64,000 bases of DNA, from assembly GCA_000151295.1 (NCBI GenBank), contig GG745328.1, positions 1,360,150 to 1,424,149 of the forward strand. Direction: 5' to 3'. This DNA comes from Allomyces macrogynus ATCC 38327 (taxonomy: Eukaryota > Blastocladiomycota > Blastocladiomycetes > Blastocladiales > Blastocladiaceae). The notes under the pieces are model-generated. The model was not told the origin of the DNA. It made no database searches and saw only the letters and a list, made by a program, of their open reading frames with translations. Below, one piece after another: positions 10,219 to 20,833 of this stretch; within the stretch, counting starts at the first letter, position 1; every line of letters begins with the position of its first letter. A program made the translations under genes and the position numbers.

Positions 10219-11526
10219 TCACGGCGTCGGCGACGGTGCCCGCCCGCGACCATCATCAGCCTCGCCATGATCATTGCACCGCGTCGGCGAATCCTCGACT
10301 CCAAACCCAAACGGTCCCGTCGACCCCAGCACGCGCACCTTGGTCGGCGACGGCCGTGCGGGCGTGGGCGACGCCGATCCCATCATGATCCCGTCGGTCA
10401 CGGCTGGCGGTGCCGGCGTCGTCTCGCGCGAGACCGACGCCCCGCGGCGCGCCACGGTCCACCCGGGCGATGGACTGCGTGACGTCAGACTGCGACCGGG
10501 CGACCACGCTCCCGTACCTGGCACGACTGTCACCGGTGCTGGCGGTGCGGGCGCCGGGAACCGTTCCCAGGCGGGCAGCGGCATCGCGTGGACGGGCGGC
10601 GGCAAGACCAGTCCAGTCCGTGGCGGCGGGGCCGTGGGCGGGCCCATCAGTCCGATTGCAGCGGGCACGACGGGTTCAGCCGAGGACTCGCGGCTTGCGA
10701 TAGCTGGCGGCGGCAAGAACGAGAGCGTCACGTCGCGCGGCGACGGCGCGCCCTCGCGCGCGAAATTGTGCCGCGAGTACATGTGCCACGGGGTCCCGGG
10801 GGACAGCGGGCCGCCGGGCGACATGAGCGGTGACGCCGCGGGGGTTGTGAGGGCCGATGAGACGGTGCCGTTGGCCGGAGCGGGCGCGGTCGCAATGGCG
10901 TGGCCGGGGGCGGCGAAGATGGGCAGCGGCGGGATCAGCAGCGGATCGAGGTGCGGCGCCGCCATGGCGACGTGCTTGCCTAGCTCATCAGCGGCGGCCG
11001 GCTGCTGCCAGGCGGGTACCTCGCTCGCGGTCGGAGACGCGGGGAAGTACGTGACGCGCGGCACCATGTCGGAGTCATTGGTGTGCTCGTCGTCCAAGTC
11101 GGAGACAGCCGATCGCGGCCGCTTTTGCGGGACCGTGGGCAAGTCGTCCTCCTGGTCGGCCGAGGGATACGGCGAATTGCCTGAAGTACGCGGCTCGTCG
11201 TCGCGATCGTCGTTCTCGCCAGCGTCCTCTCCGTCGCTGGCGTCCAGGTCGAGTGCGATCTCCATGCCGTCCTCGTCCCCCGTCGCCGAAACAGGTCCTG
11301 TGGCAGCCGAGCCCGACGATGACGACGCGGTCTGGCGCCGGAGCGAGTCGAGCAGGCCGGCCCACGGGTCGTTCAGGAAGTACGGCTGGAAGCAGGGTCG
11401 CGATTCTTGCGCTTGACCGCTGCCACGGCCTCCCCCGCGTCCACCACGGCCGTCACGGCCACGATTGCCACAGCCCCTCGCGCCACGTCTACGGAAGCCG
11501 CCGCCGCCACCGCCGCGAAAGGACAT
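10219..11526 (-). CDS. RGG-box, Pro/Ser-rich hypothetical protein
   Basis: 435 aa, intronless as drawn. Residues 1-40 form an RGG/RG-rich box (MSFRGGGGGGFRRRGARGCG and more), typical of RNA-binding or phase-separating proteins. A short conserved-looking motif FQPYFLNDPWAGL follows, then an acidic segment (residues about 80-115) and a long Pro/Ala/Ser-rich tail. Function is not recognised; RNA association is inferred only from the RGG box. The last residues may be wrong: just past the stop another frame reads VADAVNRATAYAVNRDVAVE and stays open to a TAA near 10130, so a one-base indel in the GGGCGGGC stretch near 10240 could have truncated it. It is divergent from the eIF3i gene. Confidence 0.6.
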   Translation of the reverse strand: MSFRGGGGGGFRRRGARGCGNRGRDGRGGRGGGRGSGQAQESRPCFQPYFLNDPWAGLLDSLRRQTASSSSGSAATGPVSATGDEDGMEIALDLDASDGEDAGENDDRDDEPRTSGNSPYPSADQEDDLPTVPQKRPRSAVSDLDDEHTNDSDMVPRVTYFPASPTASEVPAWQQPAAADELGKHVAMAAPHLDPLLIPPLPIFAAPGHAIATAPAPANGTVSSALTTPAASPLMSPGGPLSPGTPWHMYSRHNFAREGAPSPRDVTLSFLPPPAIASRESSAEPVVPAAIGLMGPPTAPPPRTGLVLPPPVHAMPLPAWERFPAPAPPAPVTVVPGTGAWSPGRSLTSRSPSPGWTVARRGASVSRETTPAPPAVTDGIMMGSASPTPARPSPTKVRVLGSTGPFGFGVEDSPTRCNDHGEADDGRGRAPSPTP

Positions 11527-11963
11527 GATCGGAGCGAAAAGTCGATTGGGGCGTGCCGGGTCGAGGAGCTAGAGCACGCGTTGGCCAGTCGTGTCAGGCC
11601 AGGTTCGGGAACAGTCTGCCGCGGTGCAGTGCGGCAACTTAGGTGGGTCGCAGGACGGGACGCGGGATCGGCCGGCGTTAACAACGGCGCGACCAGCTCG
11701 AACAACGAGCGACCAGGGAGGCGGTGTGGCAGCGGCCAACGCGCGGGACGCGCTGCGAGACGGCCTTGGCCCGCAGCAACGCGTCAGGCGAGGCCATGTG
11801 ACAGATCGACCTGAGTCCGCCGCGCCCGCTGCCCAGCGACGGTCCGCGCAGCAGCACACGCCAGCAGGGCCCGCGCGATCACGACGACAACGCCGACGAC
11901 CCACACGCGCCAGCAGCCGCCCACTGCCTGCAACCCAACCCGCACGCGCCCTTCATTGCCACC
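11527..11963. promoter_or_regulatory. Divergent promoter between RGG protein and eIF3i
   Basis: 437 GC-rich bases with no TATA box recognised. No gene inferred. Confidence 0.5.
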
Positions 11964-13111
11964 ATGCGCCCGATCGTCTGCCAGGGCCACACGCGCCCGC
12001 TCACGCGCGTGCGCTACAACCGCGACGGCGACTTGATGTTCTCGGCCGGCAAGGACGCCAAGTTCAACGTCTGGTCGTCGGCCACCGGCGAGCTGATCGG
12101 CTCCTACGACGGGCACACCGGTGTCGTTTGGGACATTGACGTTGACGCCAACACGACGCGCACCATGTCTGGTTCGGCCGACTCGTCGGCGCGCCTCTGG
12201 GACGCGCGCTCCGGCAAGTGCCTCTACACCTGGACCACGGCCTCGCCCGTCCGCTCCGTTGCCTTCACGCCCGAGGCCGACCTGGCCTTGATCGTCACCG
12301 ACAAGAAGATGGGCCAGCCCTGCACCGCCATCATTGTGGAAATCAAGGACAACGTCGCCGATATCCCAGAGGCCCCGCTCAACATTTTCTTGCCCGAGCC
12401 GGAACTCACGCCCGCGACCATTGCGCGCTGGGGGCCCGAGCACACCATCTACATGGGCCACGAGAATGGCACCGTCTCGTGCTGGGACGCAATGGTACGT
12501 GAATTAACGCAATCAACCTCCCTTCCGACGACCACGTTCTCACCACCCACCCATTCTCCCACCTCATCAACATTAGTCGGGGGAGCGCATTGCCAGCAAA
12601 AAGATCCACTCGGGCGTCGTCACCGACCTGCAGTTCTCCGAGGACGGCACCTACTTCATCACCTCCTCCAAGGACATGTCAGCCAAGATTCTCGACCTCA
12701 AGCTGCACGTCATCAAGAACTTCCAGACCGAGCGGCCCGTCAACTCGGCCTGCATCTGCCCCGTCAAGGAGCACGTTATTCTCGGTGGTGGCCAGGACGC
12801 GTCGCAGGTCACGACGACGACTGCTAAGGTCGGCAAGTTTGAGTCGCGCTTCTACCACAAGATCCTGCAGCAGGAGTTTGGCCGTGTGCGCGGCCATTTC
12901 GGGCCCATCAACACGGTCGCCGTGCACCCAGACGGCACCTCGTTCACGTCGGGTGGTGAGGAGGGGTACGTCTTTGCCGTCATTTATTTCCTCGACGGTG
13001 CGAGATCCGAGAACTGACCTTCAATGCTGCTCTCCCCCGAATAGCCTGATCCGTCTGCACCACTTCGACCCAGACTACTTCCGGTTCAAGCTCGACCCGC
13101 GCGACCCGTGA
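11964..13111 (+). CDS. TIF34: Translation initiation factor eIF3 subunit I (WD40)
   Basis: Exons 11964-12494, 12577-12965 and 13045-13111 (328 aa, the normal length for eIF3i). It is a seven-bladed WD40 protein of the eIF3 complex that binds eIF3b and promotes scanning. The start MRPIVCQGHTRPLTRVRYNR is diagnostic for the family. Blades carry LWDARSGKCLYTW, SGVVTDLQFSEDGTYFITSS and the family segment TTTAKVGKFESRFYHKI with QEFGRVRGHFGPINTVAVHP. The second intron uses a GTACGT donor inside the last Gly codon, giving SGGEEGLIRLHHFDPDYF, close to the animal and yeast C-terminus. Confidence 0.95.
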
Positions 13112-13255
13112 AAGTGGAGTTGGAATGTTGGTTGGCTGGCTGGCAGCGACAGCAGAGCTGTCATGTCATCGTGTGTCGTTGTCGTCTCGTTGGAATGGAA
13201 ACCTTGGCATGAACCCACTGTATTTCCTTCATCCTGCCTCGGCCCATTGTCATCG

Positions 13256-16200
13256 TCATCGCGGTTTCGGGCTCGCTCTCAGATTCAAGTCGATTGCCTC
13301 GGTCGGCACCCCACTGAAGATCGTCTCCGGGAACCACACGAGCGGCCGCTGGGCCGCAGCACTTGGTGGTGCCTTGTGCGAGACCGGCACCAGGTAATCC
13401 TTGGAGTCGCGCGTCGGATTCAGTTTCAACACGCCGCGCTGCACGCGCTCCTTCTTGATCGGGTACTTGGTCGCGACCGTTGCCGACGCACCCAGTTCCG
13501 TCGAGTCAGCATATTGCGGCCGACGAACCATGCCCGGCTGCCGCGCCGGTTTCGTACGCAACCAAGCGACCACGGCGTCACCAACCGGGTCGGCCTCGCG
13601 GATCGTGGCCGGGATCGCGGTGAGCGTTGGAATGTGGCTCGCGCGCCGGCTCGATGCGGGTGCCGGTGGAAGACTGCTGCCAGGCCGCACGAGAATCGAG
13701 ACGGTCGCGAGACTGTCGGCCGTGCCGACTCGCGACCCGTACGGTGCGCGCCATGCCGATGTGGACGACGTCCATGACGTGTTGAGACTCGTCAACGACG
13801 TGGCGGTACTTGCCGGTGTCGCGGCCGCAGATGGCCCACTCGCGCCCGCGCTCACACTCACCCCCGGCGCGTCCGCCTCTTCAATCTCCTCCTTCTCCTC
13901 GACCACCTTCTCTGTCTCTGCCGCCCTAGGCACGGACCGCAACAGCTCCACCCTCCCCGTTGACACCGCCCGGATCCTTGAAAATGCGCGCACCGACTTC
14001 CGGTGCGTAACCCGTTCCCGGAACGTCCAGCTCGCCGACACCCGCGGTGCCACCCCTGCATACGCTGGATTCGCCGCATTCCGCCTCCCACTCCCACCCA
14101 CATTCGCATGCGTCGCCGATCTCGACGCCCTCCGCGCAGCCAACGACGCAAACGGATTCACAAAATGATCCATGAACGCATTCGCGTCTTTCCCCTTGCG
14201 TTTCGCCGACATAATCCGGTCATAAATCGTCGAGACGATTTTCCGCGTCGCCGTCGGTTTCAGAACGTCATCGGGTGGGAGTAACGCGCGTTCGAGAGTC
14301 GCGAGCGGGATCGTGGGGACACGACGGGCCAGGTCGATGACGGCGCACCGCCGTGCACGTGCGCGTGGGGTGGCCAGGTCGGTCAGGAGGTACTTGACCC
14401 GGCGACGGCGCCGGTGGGAGTAGTACGAGACGCGGCCGATTTGGTGGATGGCCCGCGACGGGAGGAGGAGGTATTCGCCCGCGGTCGTCGGTTCGGCGGT
14501 GCGTCCGGAAAGGGCGGATCGGCGACGACGCGGTCTGGTCGTCGAGGAGCTTGGGGGGCGACTGCCGATAGGGGTCGTCGTGGCCGTGGCGGCGGCGACG
14601 GGTTTGGACGTGCCGGATGCCGGGCGCGGGGTTGAAGGGGCGGTTCCGCGGGATGGGGATGGTGGGTCTTGGGTGCCAGAACCGGGACGCGCCGACACGG
14701 TGGAGGATATGGTCGGCGACTCGACGATTCGGCTGCTCAGCGTGACAATCGGGGTCAGGCGCGACGGCGACGACACCGTGCGGGACGCTGGGCTGTCGGG
14801 TTGACCGCGTTTAGTCGGCGAACTCGAACTCGGTGACGTGCGTGATCCACCGGCCGTTCGTTTAGCTCGCGGGCTCGGCGTGCTTGGACCGGCGCGCGAG
14901 CTTTCCAACGACGAGCTCGATCCGGAACTGGACGTTTCCATGGTCTCGACCGACGAATTCTGGACGCCCTCGGCCTTGTCGTTGCGCCAAAGTCGACCTG
15001 GCTTGGTGCTGCCCGCGACGGGTGGGGAAGCCGGCTTGGTCTCCTTGCGCGCCGAGAAGGGCAGCGGTGGTCCCCGGCCTGGTCGCGCCGACATCAGCGT
15101 GGCATTCTTGAGCGCCTGGTCCGACGCGGGCCGCTGAGCAAGTGCTGGCGTCGACGGGGTGGTTGAGCGTGACGTGCGCCAAATGGCTGGCCGGCCATGA
15201 TCCAATCGCTGCGTCGCGGAACTTGGGTCGCGTTCCGGGTGGGTGGGGAACGCGGCAATCGAGACCCGGTGGATCTTACGCCCACTGGTGGGCGAGTCGT
15301 GCAGGAGCCCCGTCCGGCTTCTCGCCTGCATCGAATTGAGCGCCGACGCACTCGCTGCTGCCGCCGTTCCCTTACCGCCCCGCGTACCGAGCCGACCCGC
15401 ACCAACGTGTGGGAGCGGAGCGCCGCGAAGCGGGCGCTTGGTCTCCGTGTGCGGAGTAGCCGCAGCCGCACCTGGAGCACCAGCACCCGCCTGGTCCGTG
15501 TTCGGTGTGCTTGGCGCAACCCCCGGCGCTTTCCGCCGCGCCTTGGACTTGGCCCAGAGTCCAATCACGTTTTCGAGCAACGCCTGCGCCTTGCGCTCGC
15601 CAACCTTTTGCTTGCCGAGCAGCTCCGATTCGGCCATGTTGGTCTTGAGCACCGAGTGCGGCCCGCCATCTTCGCCGATTCCGTGCATGATCCGACGCGC
15701 CGCCGCACGGGTTTGCGGCATGACAGGCGCGATAAGAATGCGCGTATTCGCCAGCGTCAAGTGCCCCGACGCCGGATCGGCGGCGGCGGGCACCGCATCG
15801 GCCTTGGCGGCACCGCCGGGACGCGCAGCGGCGGGCGTTGTGGTGGTAGGTACGGGGACTGCGATGCTCGACCACGGGTGCGCGTGCGATCGGCGCCTTG
15901 CGAGCGTCCCGGACATGGCCGGCTCCGGCCCGTCCGTATCGGTGGTGGACGGGGTACCGCCCGCCGCGGGTGCTTCTCCGGCGCTCAGTTGGTCCCGGAT
16001 CCGTGCGGACCGCACGAGCTGAACCATGCGGAAATGGCCTGGGTCGCCGGGACGCGTGACGAGGCCGTAATGGTCGGCAGCCGCGGCGGCATCAGCGGGA
16101 ATGGGGCCGAGTCGACTCCCGCGGCGATCGGGAGACGCGGGAATGTCGCGCGGGGACAGGGACGCTCTGTTAATGGTTTGCGGCCCCGAGAACGGGTCAA

Positions 16201-16576
16201 TCTTGAGCGACATGGTGACGGACTTGGGGCGCGTGGATGCGGAGCGAGTCGTTGCGCCATGCTTTTCCGACGTCGGTGCGGACGCGGGCGGGGTCGTGCT
16301 TGGTGCGCCGGACACGGTCGGTGCTGGCGTGGAAGGAGCACCGACGACGGCCCCCGGACATGGTGGCGAACTCGGCTGAGCAACTCTTGGGGTGGACGAG
16401 GACAGGGAGGAGGGTGTGCGCTTGAGAATGATTTTTTGGGCACTGGTACGGGTACTCGTCGGCCGAGGTGGGTGATTGGACGGTGGTCGGGCAGGTGGGG
16501 AAGGGTCGGCGGCCGGCTGGGGATCGCAGGCGAGGATCGCGACCGAGATAGCGGGTCGAAGGATTCCCAGCGACAT
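13256..16576 (-). CDS. Large, mostly disordered hypothetical protein
   Basis: One uninterrupted frame from an ATG at 16576 gives 1,106 aa; in-frame sequence continues upstream, so an earlier exon is possible. Composition is dominated by Pro, Ser, Thr, Ala and Arg with many SP/TP sites (TPSSLSSSTPR, SLSPRDIPASP), suggesting a kinase-regulated disordered scaffold. A basic and helical stretch at about residues 700-830 (HQIGRVSYYSHRRRRRVKYL, then LARRVPTIPLATLERALLPP, KGKDANAFMDHFVNPFASLA) is the only part that looks folded. No known domain was recognised. An EKVVEEKEEIEEAD acidic segment follows. The 3' end converges on eIF3i. Function unknown. Confidence 0.6.
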   Translation of the reverse strand: MSLGILRPAISVAILACDPQPAADPSPPARPPSNHPPRPTSTRTSAQKIILKRTPSSLSSSTPRVAQPSSPPCPGAVVGAPSTPAPTVSGAPSTTPPASAPTSEKHGATTRSASTRPKSVTMSLKIDPFSGPQTINRASLSPRDIPASPDRRGSRLGPIPADAAAAADHYGLVTRPGDPGHFRMVQLVRSARIRDQLSAGEAPAAGGTPSTTDTDGPEPAMSGTLARRRSHAHPWSSIAVPVPTTTTPAAARPGGAAKADAVPAAADPASGHLTLANTRILIAPVMPQTRAAARRIMHGIGEDGGPHSVLKTNMAESELLGKQKVGERKAQALLENVIGLWAKSKARRKAPGVAPSTPNTDQAGAGAPGAAAATPHTETKRPLRGAPLPHVGAGRLGTRGGKGTAAAASASALNSMQARSRTGLLHDSPTSGRKIHRVSIAAFPTHPERDPSSATQRLDHGRPAIWRTSRSTTPSTPALAQRPASDQALKNATLMSARPGRGPPLPFSARKETKPASPPVAGSTKPGRLWRNDKAEGVQNSSVETMETSSSGSSSSLESSRAGPSTPSPRAKRTAGGSRTSPSSSSPTKRGQPDSPASRTVSSPSRLTPIVTLSSRIVESPTISSTVSARPGSGTQDPPSPSRGTAPSTPRPASGTSKPVAAATATTTPIGSRPPSSSTTRPRRRRSALSGRTAEPTTAGEYLLLPSRAIHQIGRVSYYSHRRRRRVKYLLTDLATPRARARRCAVIDLARRVPTIPLATLERALLPPDDVLKPTATRKIVSTIYDRIMSAKRKGKDANAFMDHFVNPFASLAARRASRSATHANVGGSGRRNAANPAYAGVAPRVSASWTFRERVTHRKSVRAFSRIRAVSTGRVELLRSVPRAAETEKVVEEKEEIEEADAPGVSVSAGASGPSAAATPASTATSLTSLNTSWTSSTSAWRAPYGSRVGTADSLATVSILVRPGSSLPPAPASSRRASHIPTLTAIPATIREADPVGDAVVAWLRTKPARQPGMVRRPQYADSTELGASATVATKYPIKKERVQRGVLKLNPTRDSKDYLVPVSHKAPPSAAAQRPLVWFPETIFSGVPTEAIDLNLRASPKPR

Positions 16577-18106
16577 TGGGGTTGCAATACTGCAATGAGT
16601 GCAAAGCGAGGACAACGGGTTGACCTCAGCAGCTGGGCTGATGGAGTACTGCTTGGTGCGTAGTGTCGCCGTGCATCGACGGCTGTCCACCGCAAGAAAT
16701 CGGAAACTTCATTCGCTGTCCTTGAATGCTTGAAGTTGGATTGGTCGGCTGAGGTTGAAGCATGGTGTTTGGTCGTGGGCCGCGCACTTAACTGCAGTGA
16801 CCAACGGAGCCTTGCAGAATATTGCCTTGATTACACACGTGATCGCGTTGCTGCTTCAGCATCGCACCGTCCATCGGCGTGCCGGTAGTGCACAGCGCCG
16901 TCAACAGACCTCTCGCAACCTATGCATGCTCCGACGTCGGGCCACCTTCAGCTCTAGGTGCCCACGACGTGCGCGCGAGCCAAATGCTCGATCCGCCGCG
17001 TTCTCCGACGTCCTGCGACCAGAACCAATTCACCAACCTTTCGCCGAGTGTACCACGGCTGGCCGGCCTTTATGACGGATCGAGGTCCAGGGAGACTGCA
17101 GTACTGCGCCAACATGCCGAATTCAGTGCCTACACCTACGAGCAAGCGACATTTGATCGTGTTGCGATGGAGCCAAGCCAACAGTTGGGCCGAACGGACG
17201 AAAAACGACACCTGGCAGCCTGGCAGCCAGAACCACGGACGACCTGGAACCGATGGTTCGAATCAAAACGTGGGAACTTCATGATGGTCGGACACTAAAC
17301 GGTGTCGCGCCGCGACCACGCGCGCGCGCGCGCAGGCAGCCGGAGCTGGTTGAGAGCCGCGCGGTTTTGGCTGGGGGTTCGGCACGGCTTCGAGGACTGC
17401 ACATGCTGACGAGTGCATGTGCATGTGCAACCGCATGCAAATGCAACGGTCGTCGTGCGATGTTTCATGACTTTGAGCGAGGCTGAGGCAGGAGCGGGAC
17501 GTGCGAGACGCGTCTTGCCCGGAACATGGAGGGGAAAAGTCCACCAGTTTGGCCTTTGGGGGGCGCGCCAACCATGACCTGTCGCGCTAAACACGCAGTC
17601 CTGCACCAGACACCCGCCACGACGCGGTCTGCGGCGGCCGGCACGGGGCACCGACCTGCGCACCGGGCCGAATAGCCAAACACGCATTTTGGCGCGATCG
17701 AACAATACGGCAACTCGGCAGCGACACGGCCCACCGGGGCGACCGTGACGCGTATCAAAGGCACGCGGCCCTAAACATCTCCACGTTTTCGAGCAAGAAC
17801 CATCAGATTTCAACGCCGGCTGCACCGACTGCCGTCACGTAGACTAAGCTGATCCGAGACTCGAGAGCACGTTCCCGCGCGGTATAAAGCCGGCCGCGGT
17901 TCCACGGCGAGCGAGAAACATCGAGAACCATCTGCTCCTTCAGCACGCACGCGCGCACTGCACTCCTCGTTGTCGACGCGCGATCATCCCTGCCAGAGAG
18001 TGTCTGTCGACTCCGCTCTCTCTCCACTATACCGTACTCCACCAGACAACCGACTGATGAAACTGATTTTGTTCCCCAGACGCTACGTTCAGGTGACAAC
18101 GCAAAA
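16577..18106. other. 1.5-kb intergenic region upstream of the phytase gene
   Basis: Promoter flank of both the disordered-protein gene (minus) and the phytase gene (plus). It contains a short CG dinucleotide run near 17319-17333, a GTGCAT/GCATGT-rich patch near 17403-17450 and a TATA box at 17883. Several short ORFs on both strands look random. No gene supported. Confidence 0.5.
17883..17888 (+). promoter_or_regulatory. TATA box of the phytase gene (putative)
   Basis: TATAAA in a GC-rich context, 219 bp before the phytase ATG. This leaves room for a 5' UTR of roughly 190 nt. Clear TATA boxes are rare elsewhere in the window, fitting a regulated secreted enzyme. Assignment is by position only. 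Confidence 0.45.
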
Positions 18107-20833
18107 ATGCGCGCTCACGCTTCAACGTTCGCGGTGCTATTTGTCGCTGCGCTTTTCGCGACCGTGACTGTCGCGAACCCGCTGCCCGCAGCGTCGGCCG
18201 GTGCTGATCCGGTCCCCATCACGCTCGCATCCACTGACTTCAAGTCGCTGCCGTTCGAAGACGTCAAAAGCGCGATCCCACTCTACGGGAACAACGGCCA
18301 GCTGATTGCGACGGCCAAGGAGACGGTCGACGGATTCATGGCCGTCGTCGACGCATCCACGGGCAGCGTGCGCGCGTCGAGTCCGTTTGGGCGTGCCGAG
18401 TGGGTCGCGCGCGTGCCTGACCCGGAAAAGCAGGCCAATCTCGTGCTCAGCTGGTCGTCGGTGTGGGCCCAGCTCACGGCATTTATCGTCGACGTCAATG
18501 GCAGCAAGATCACGCCGGCCGCCCGGATCGATGAGACGGAGGAGGACATCGGCGGTTTGTGCGCCGGCATGAACAGCGAGGGCGACCGCGCGGCCGTGCT
18601 CGTGACCAAGGGCGGTTGGGTCAAGTACTATTTGCTCGACATTGACCACGAGGATAATGGCAAGGTGGAGTTTGAAATGCAGCGTGTACGTTTGCTTCTC
18701 CACCTAGAAACTTGCGCGACAGATCGAAAACTCACCATTTCTGCGCAACTCCATTCCAAAAACGATAGGTCCAAACCAAGTTCTTGCCGCTACAACCTGC
18801 CGAGATCCCGTCGGCCTGCACGATCCACGGTGCCGCGCCGCACCGCGCTCTGATCGCGACCGAGATCGGCAACGTGTACGAGGTCGACTTCAGCTCGCCC
18901 AACGGCACGTCGCCCAAGCCCATCTACAACGCCGATGCCGAGATCCCCGCCCTGGCCACGTTCTACGTGGACGGCGATAAGGACATGGCCTATGCGGTCG
19001 TCGCCGAGGAAGACGCGGCGTTGACTGTCCTGTCCCGCCCGCGCGTCGGCGACTGGCGCAAGCTCCAGTCTCTGTCGGTCAAGCCGACCATCGCGATCGA
19101 GGACGTGTCGGGCGTGAGTGTCGCGTCGGCTGGCCACGGATTCACCAACGGCGTCTTGACCGTCACGTCCAAGAAATTTGGGTTCCACTTTTTTGCGCTC
19201 GACCGCGTTCTTGCGTCTGCGGGGATCGTCAAGCCGGGCGCGCGCATTCTCGGCGACTTACCCGAGTCCATGGAAACCAAGGCCGTGTGCGATGCTGACG
19301 ACAAGTGCCATGACAATGGCTTCTGTGTGCTGAACGGCAAGGACAAGCAGTGCGTCTGCTACGAAGGGTTCACGGGCAAAAAGTGCGATGAGCGCGTGCC
19401 GTGCCCTTGCGCGTCGGATCGCGGCACGTGTCTGGACAAGAAGCAGCCGGCCATCTGCCAGTGCAAGCCCGGTTTCACGGGCCCGACGTGCTCGGTGGCT
19501 GCTGTGTCGCCCGCGCTGACGCTGCGCGCGTCGGACCGGTTCGAAAACAAGGGCAGTGCAGAGGATAATGATGACCCGGAGGTCTACGTGCACCCGACCA
19601 ACCCGGAAGACTCGGTGATTATCGGCACGACCAAGAGCAAGAACGACGGCGGGCTGCACGTGTGGGCCATGGACGGGACCGAGCTGGCGTTTGCCGCGGT
19701 GCCGAAGAAGTCGGGGCTCAACTCGGTTGATATCCTGATGAATGTGCCAGTGCTCGACGCGGCAGGTAAGGCGACGGGCAATAAGGTTGACTTGGCGCTG
19801 GCGGGTGTGCGTGGCAAAATCAACGGTATTGGTATCTGGTACGTTGCTGAAGTATCAATTTTCTCCACCAGTAGTTGGATCGCGCTGATCCATCATTTTT
19901 CCCCATCACAGGCGCATCGACCCGGCGGCGATTTCGGCCAACCGCAATACCTTGGCCGCCAAACCCGGTGCCACGCAGGCCGAGCTGGCGCCCGTCCTGA
20001 TCCCGCTCACGAATCACATTCGCGAGTTCAACAAGGACACGGAGCTTGAAGTATACGGCTCGTGCGCGTTCACCTACACGCCCAAGAGCACGACGACCGT
20101 GGCCGACGCGCTGATCATCACGACCAAGAAGGCGATTGCCTACCAGTACACGGTCTCGGTGACGCGCAGCGCCGACGGCAAGTCCGAGCCCAAGGCGACG
20201 CTCACGCTCGCGCGGCAGTGGACCGTCGGTCTTGGCTCGCAGCTGGAAAACTGCGTGGGCGACGCCGAGACGGGCGCGTTGTACGTTGGCGAAGAGTCGA
20301 TTGGTGTCTGGCGGTACGACCTCGCGCAGTTTGCTGTCGCCGACGCGATCCCGGCCGTGCCCAAGCCCGCCGTCGACCAGAAGACGGGCCGATTCACGGT
20401 CCCGATTGGCAAGCGCAACAGCAACGACCTGCGCCAGCCGGTGCTTGTCGACTCGACGCAATTGGCCAACCCGAACGGCAAGCTGCACCGCGACGTCGAG
20501 GGGCTCGCTCTGTACGCGGACCCGGCCAAGGGCGGGCAGCGCACGCTGGTCGTTTCGTCGCAAGGTGCCAACGAGTATAATCTCTACGATGTCTCGTCGC
20601 CCACGAACTTTGCCTTCCGTGGCAAGTTCGCGATTCGTGCGGGCCTCAAGGGTGACGCGGTGACCAAGACCGACTCGCTGGCCGTGTCGAGCGCGAAGAT
20701 GGGTGGGTTTGCGCGCGGCGTGTTGGTCGTGCACGATGACGCGACGACGGCGGGTGCCGATCTGACGCAGGTGCAAAAGCAGGCCACGTTCAAGGTAGTG
20801 GATTGGGCCGATGTGGAGAAGCGTGTGGTTTGA
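18107..20833 (+). CDS. Secreted double beta-propeller phytase with two EGF-like modules
   Basis: Exons 18107-18685, 18769-19838 and 19912-20833 (856 aa). Beta-propeller phytases (3-phytase, alkaline, calcium-dependent) release phosphate from phytate. Residues 1-23 form a signal peptide (FAVLFVAALFATVTVA). The C-terminal domain (about 440-856) has the family signatures DDPEVYVHPTNPEDSVIIGT, LNSVDIL, EVYGSCAF, LENCVGDAETGALYVGEE and RDVEGLALYADP. The N-terminal domain (about 30-360) is a divergent, probably degenerate propeller, as in bacterial dual-domain phytases. Between them, residues about 366-437 contain two Cys-rich EGF-like modules (CHDNGFC..CVCYEGFTGKKC and CQCKPGFTGPTC). The protein is probably extracellular or cell-surface and phosphate-regulated; that is inference. 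Confidence 0.9.

Noticed and set aside
15197..16663. Plus-strand frame of about 490 codons opposite the disordered protein
   Set aside because: Arg/Gly-rich shadow of a Ser/Pro-rich gene. The minus-strand frame is over twice as long.
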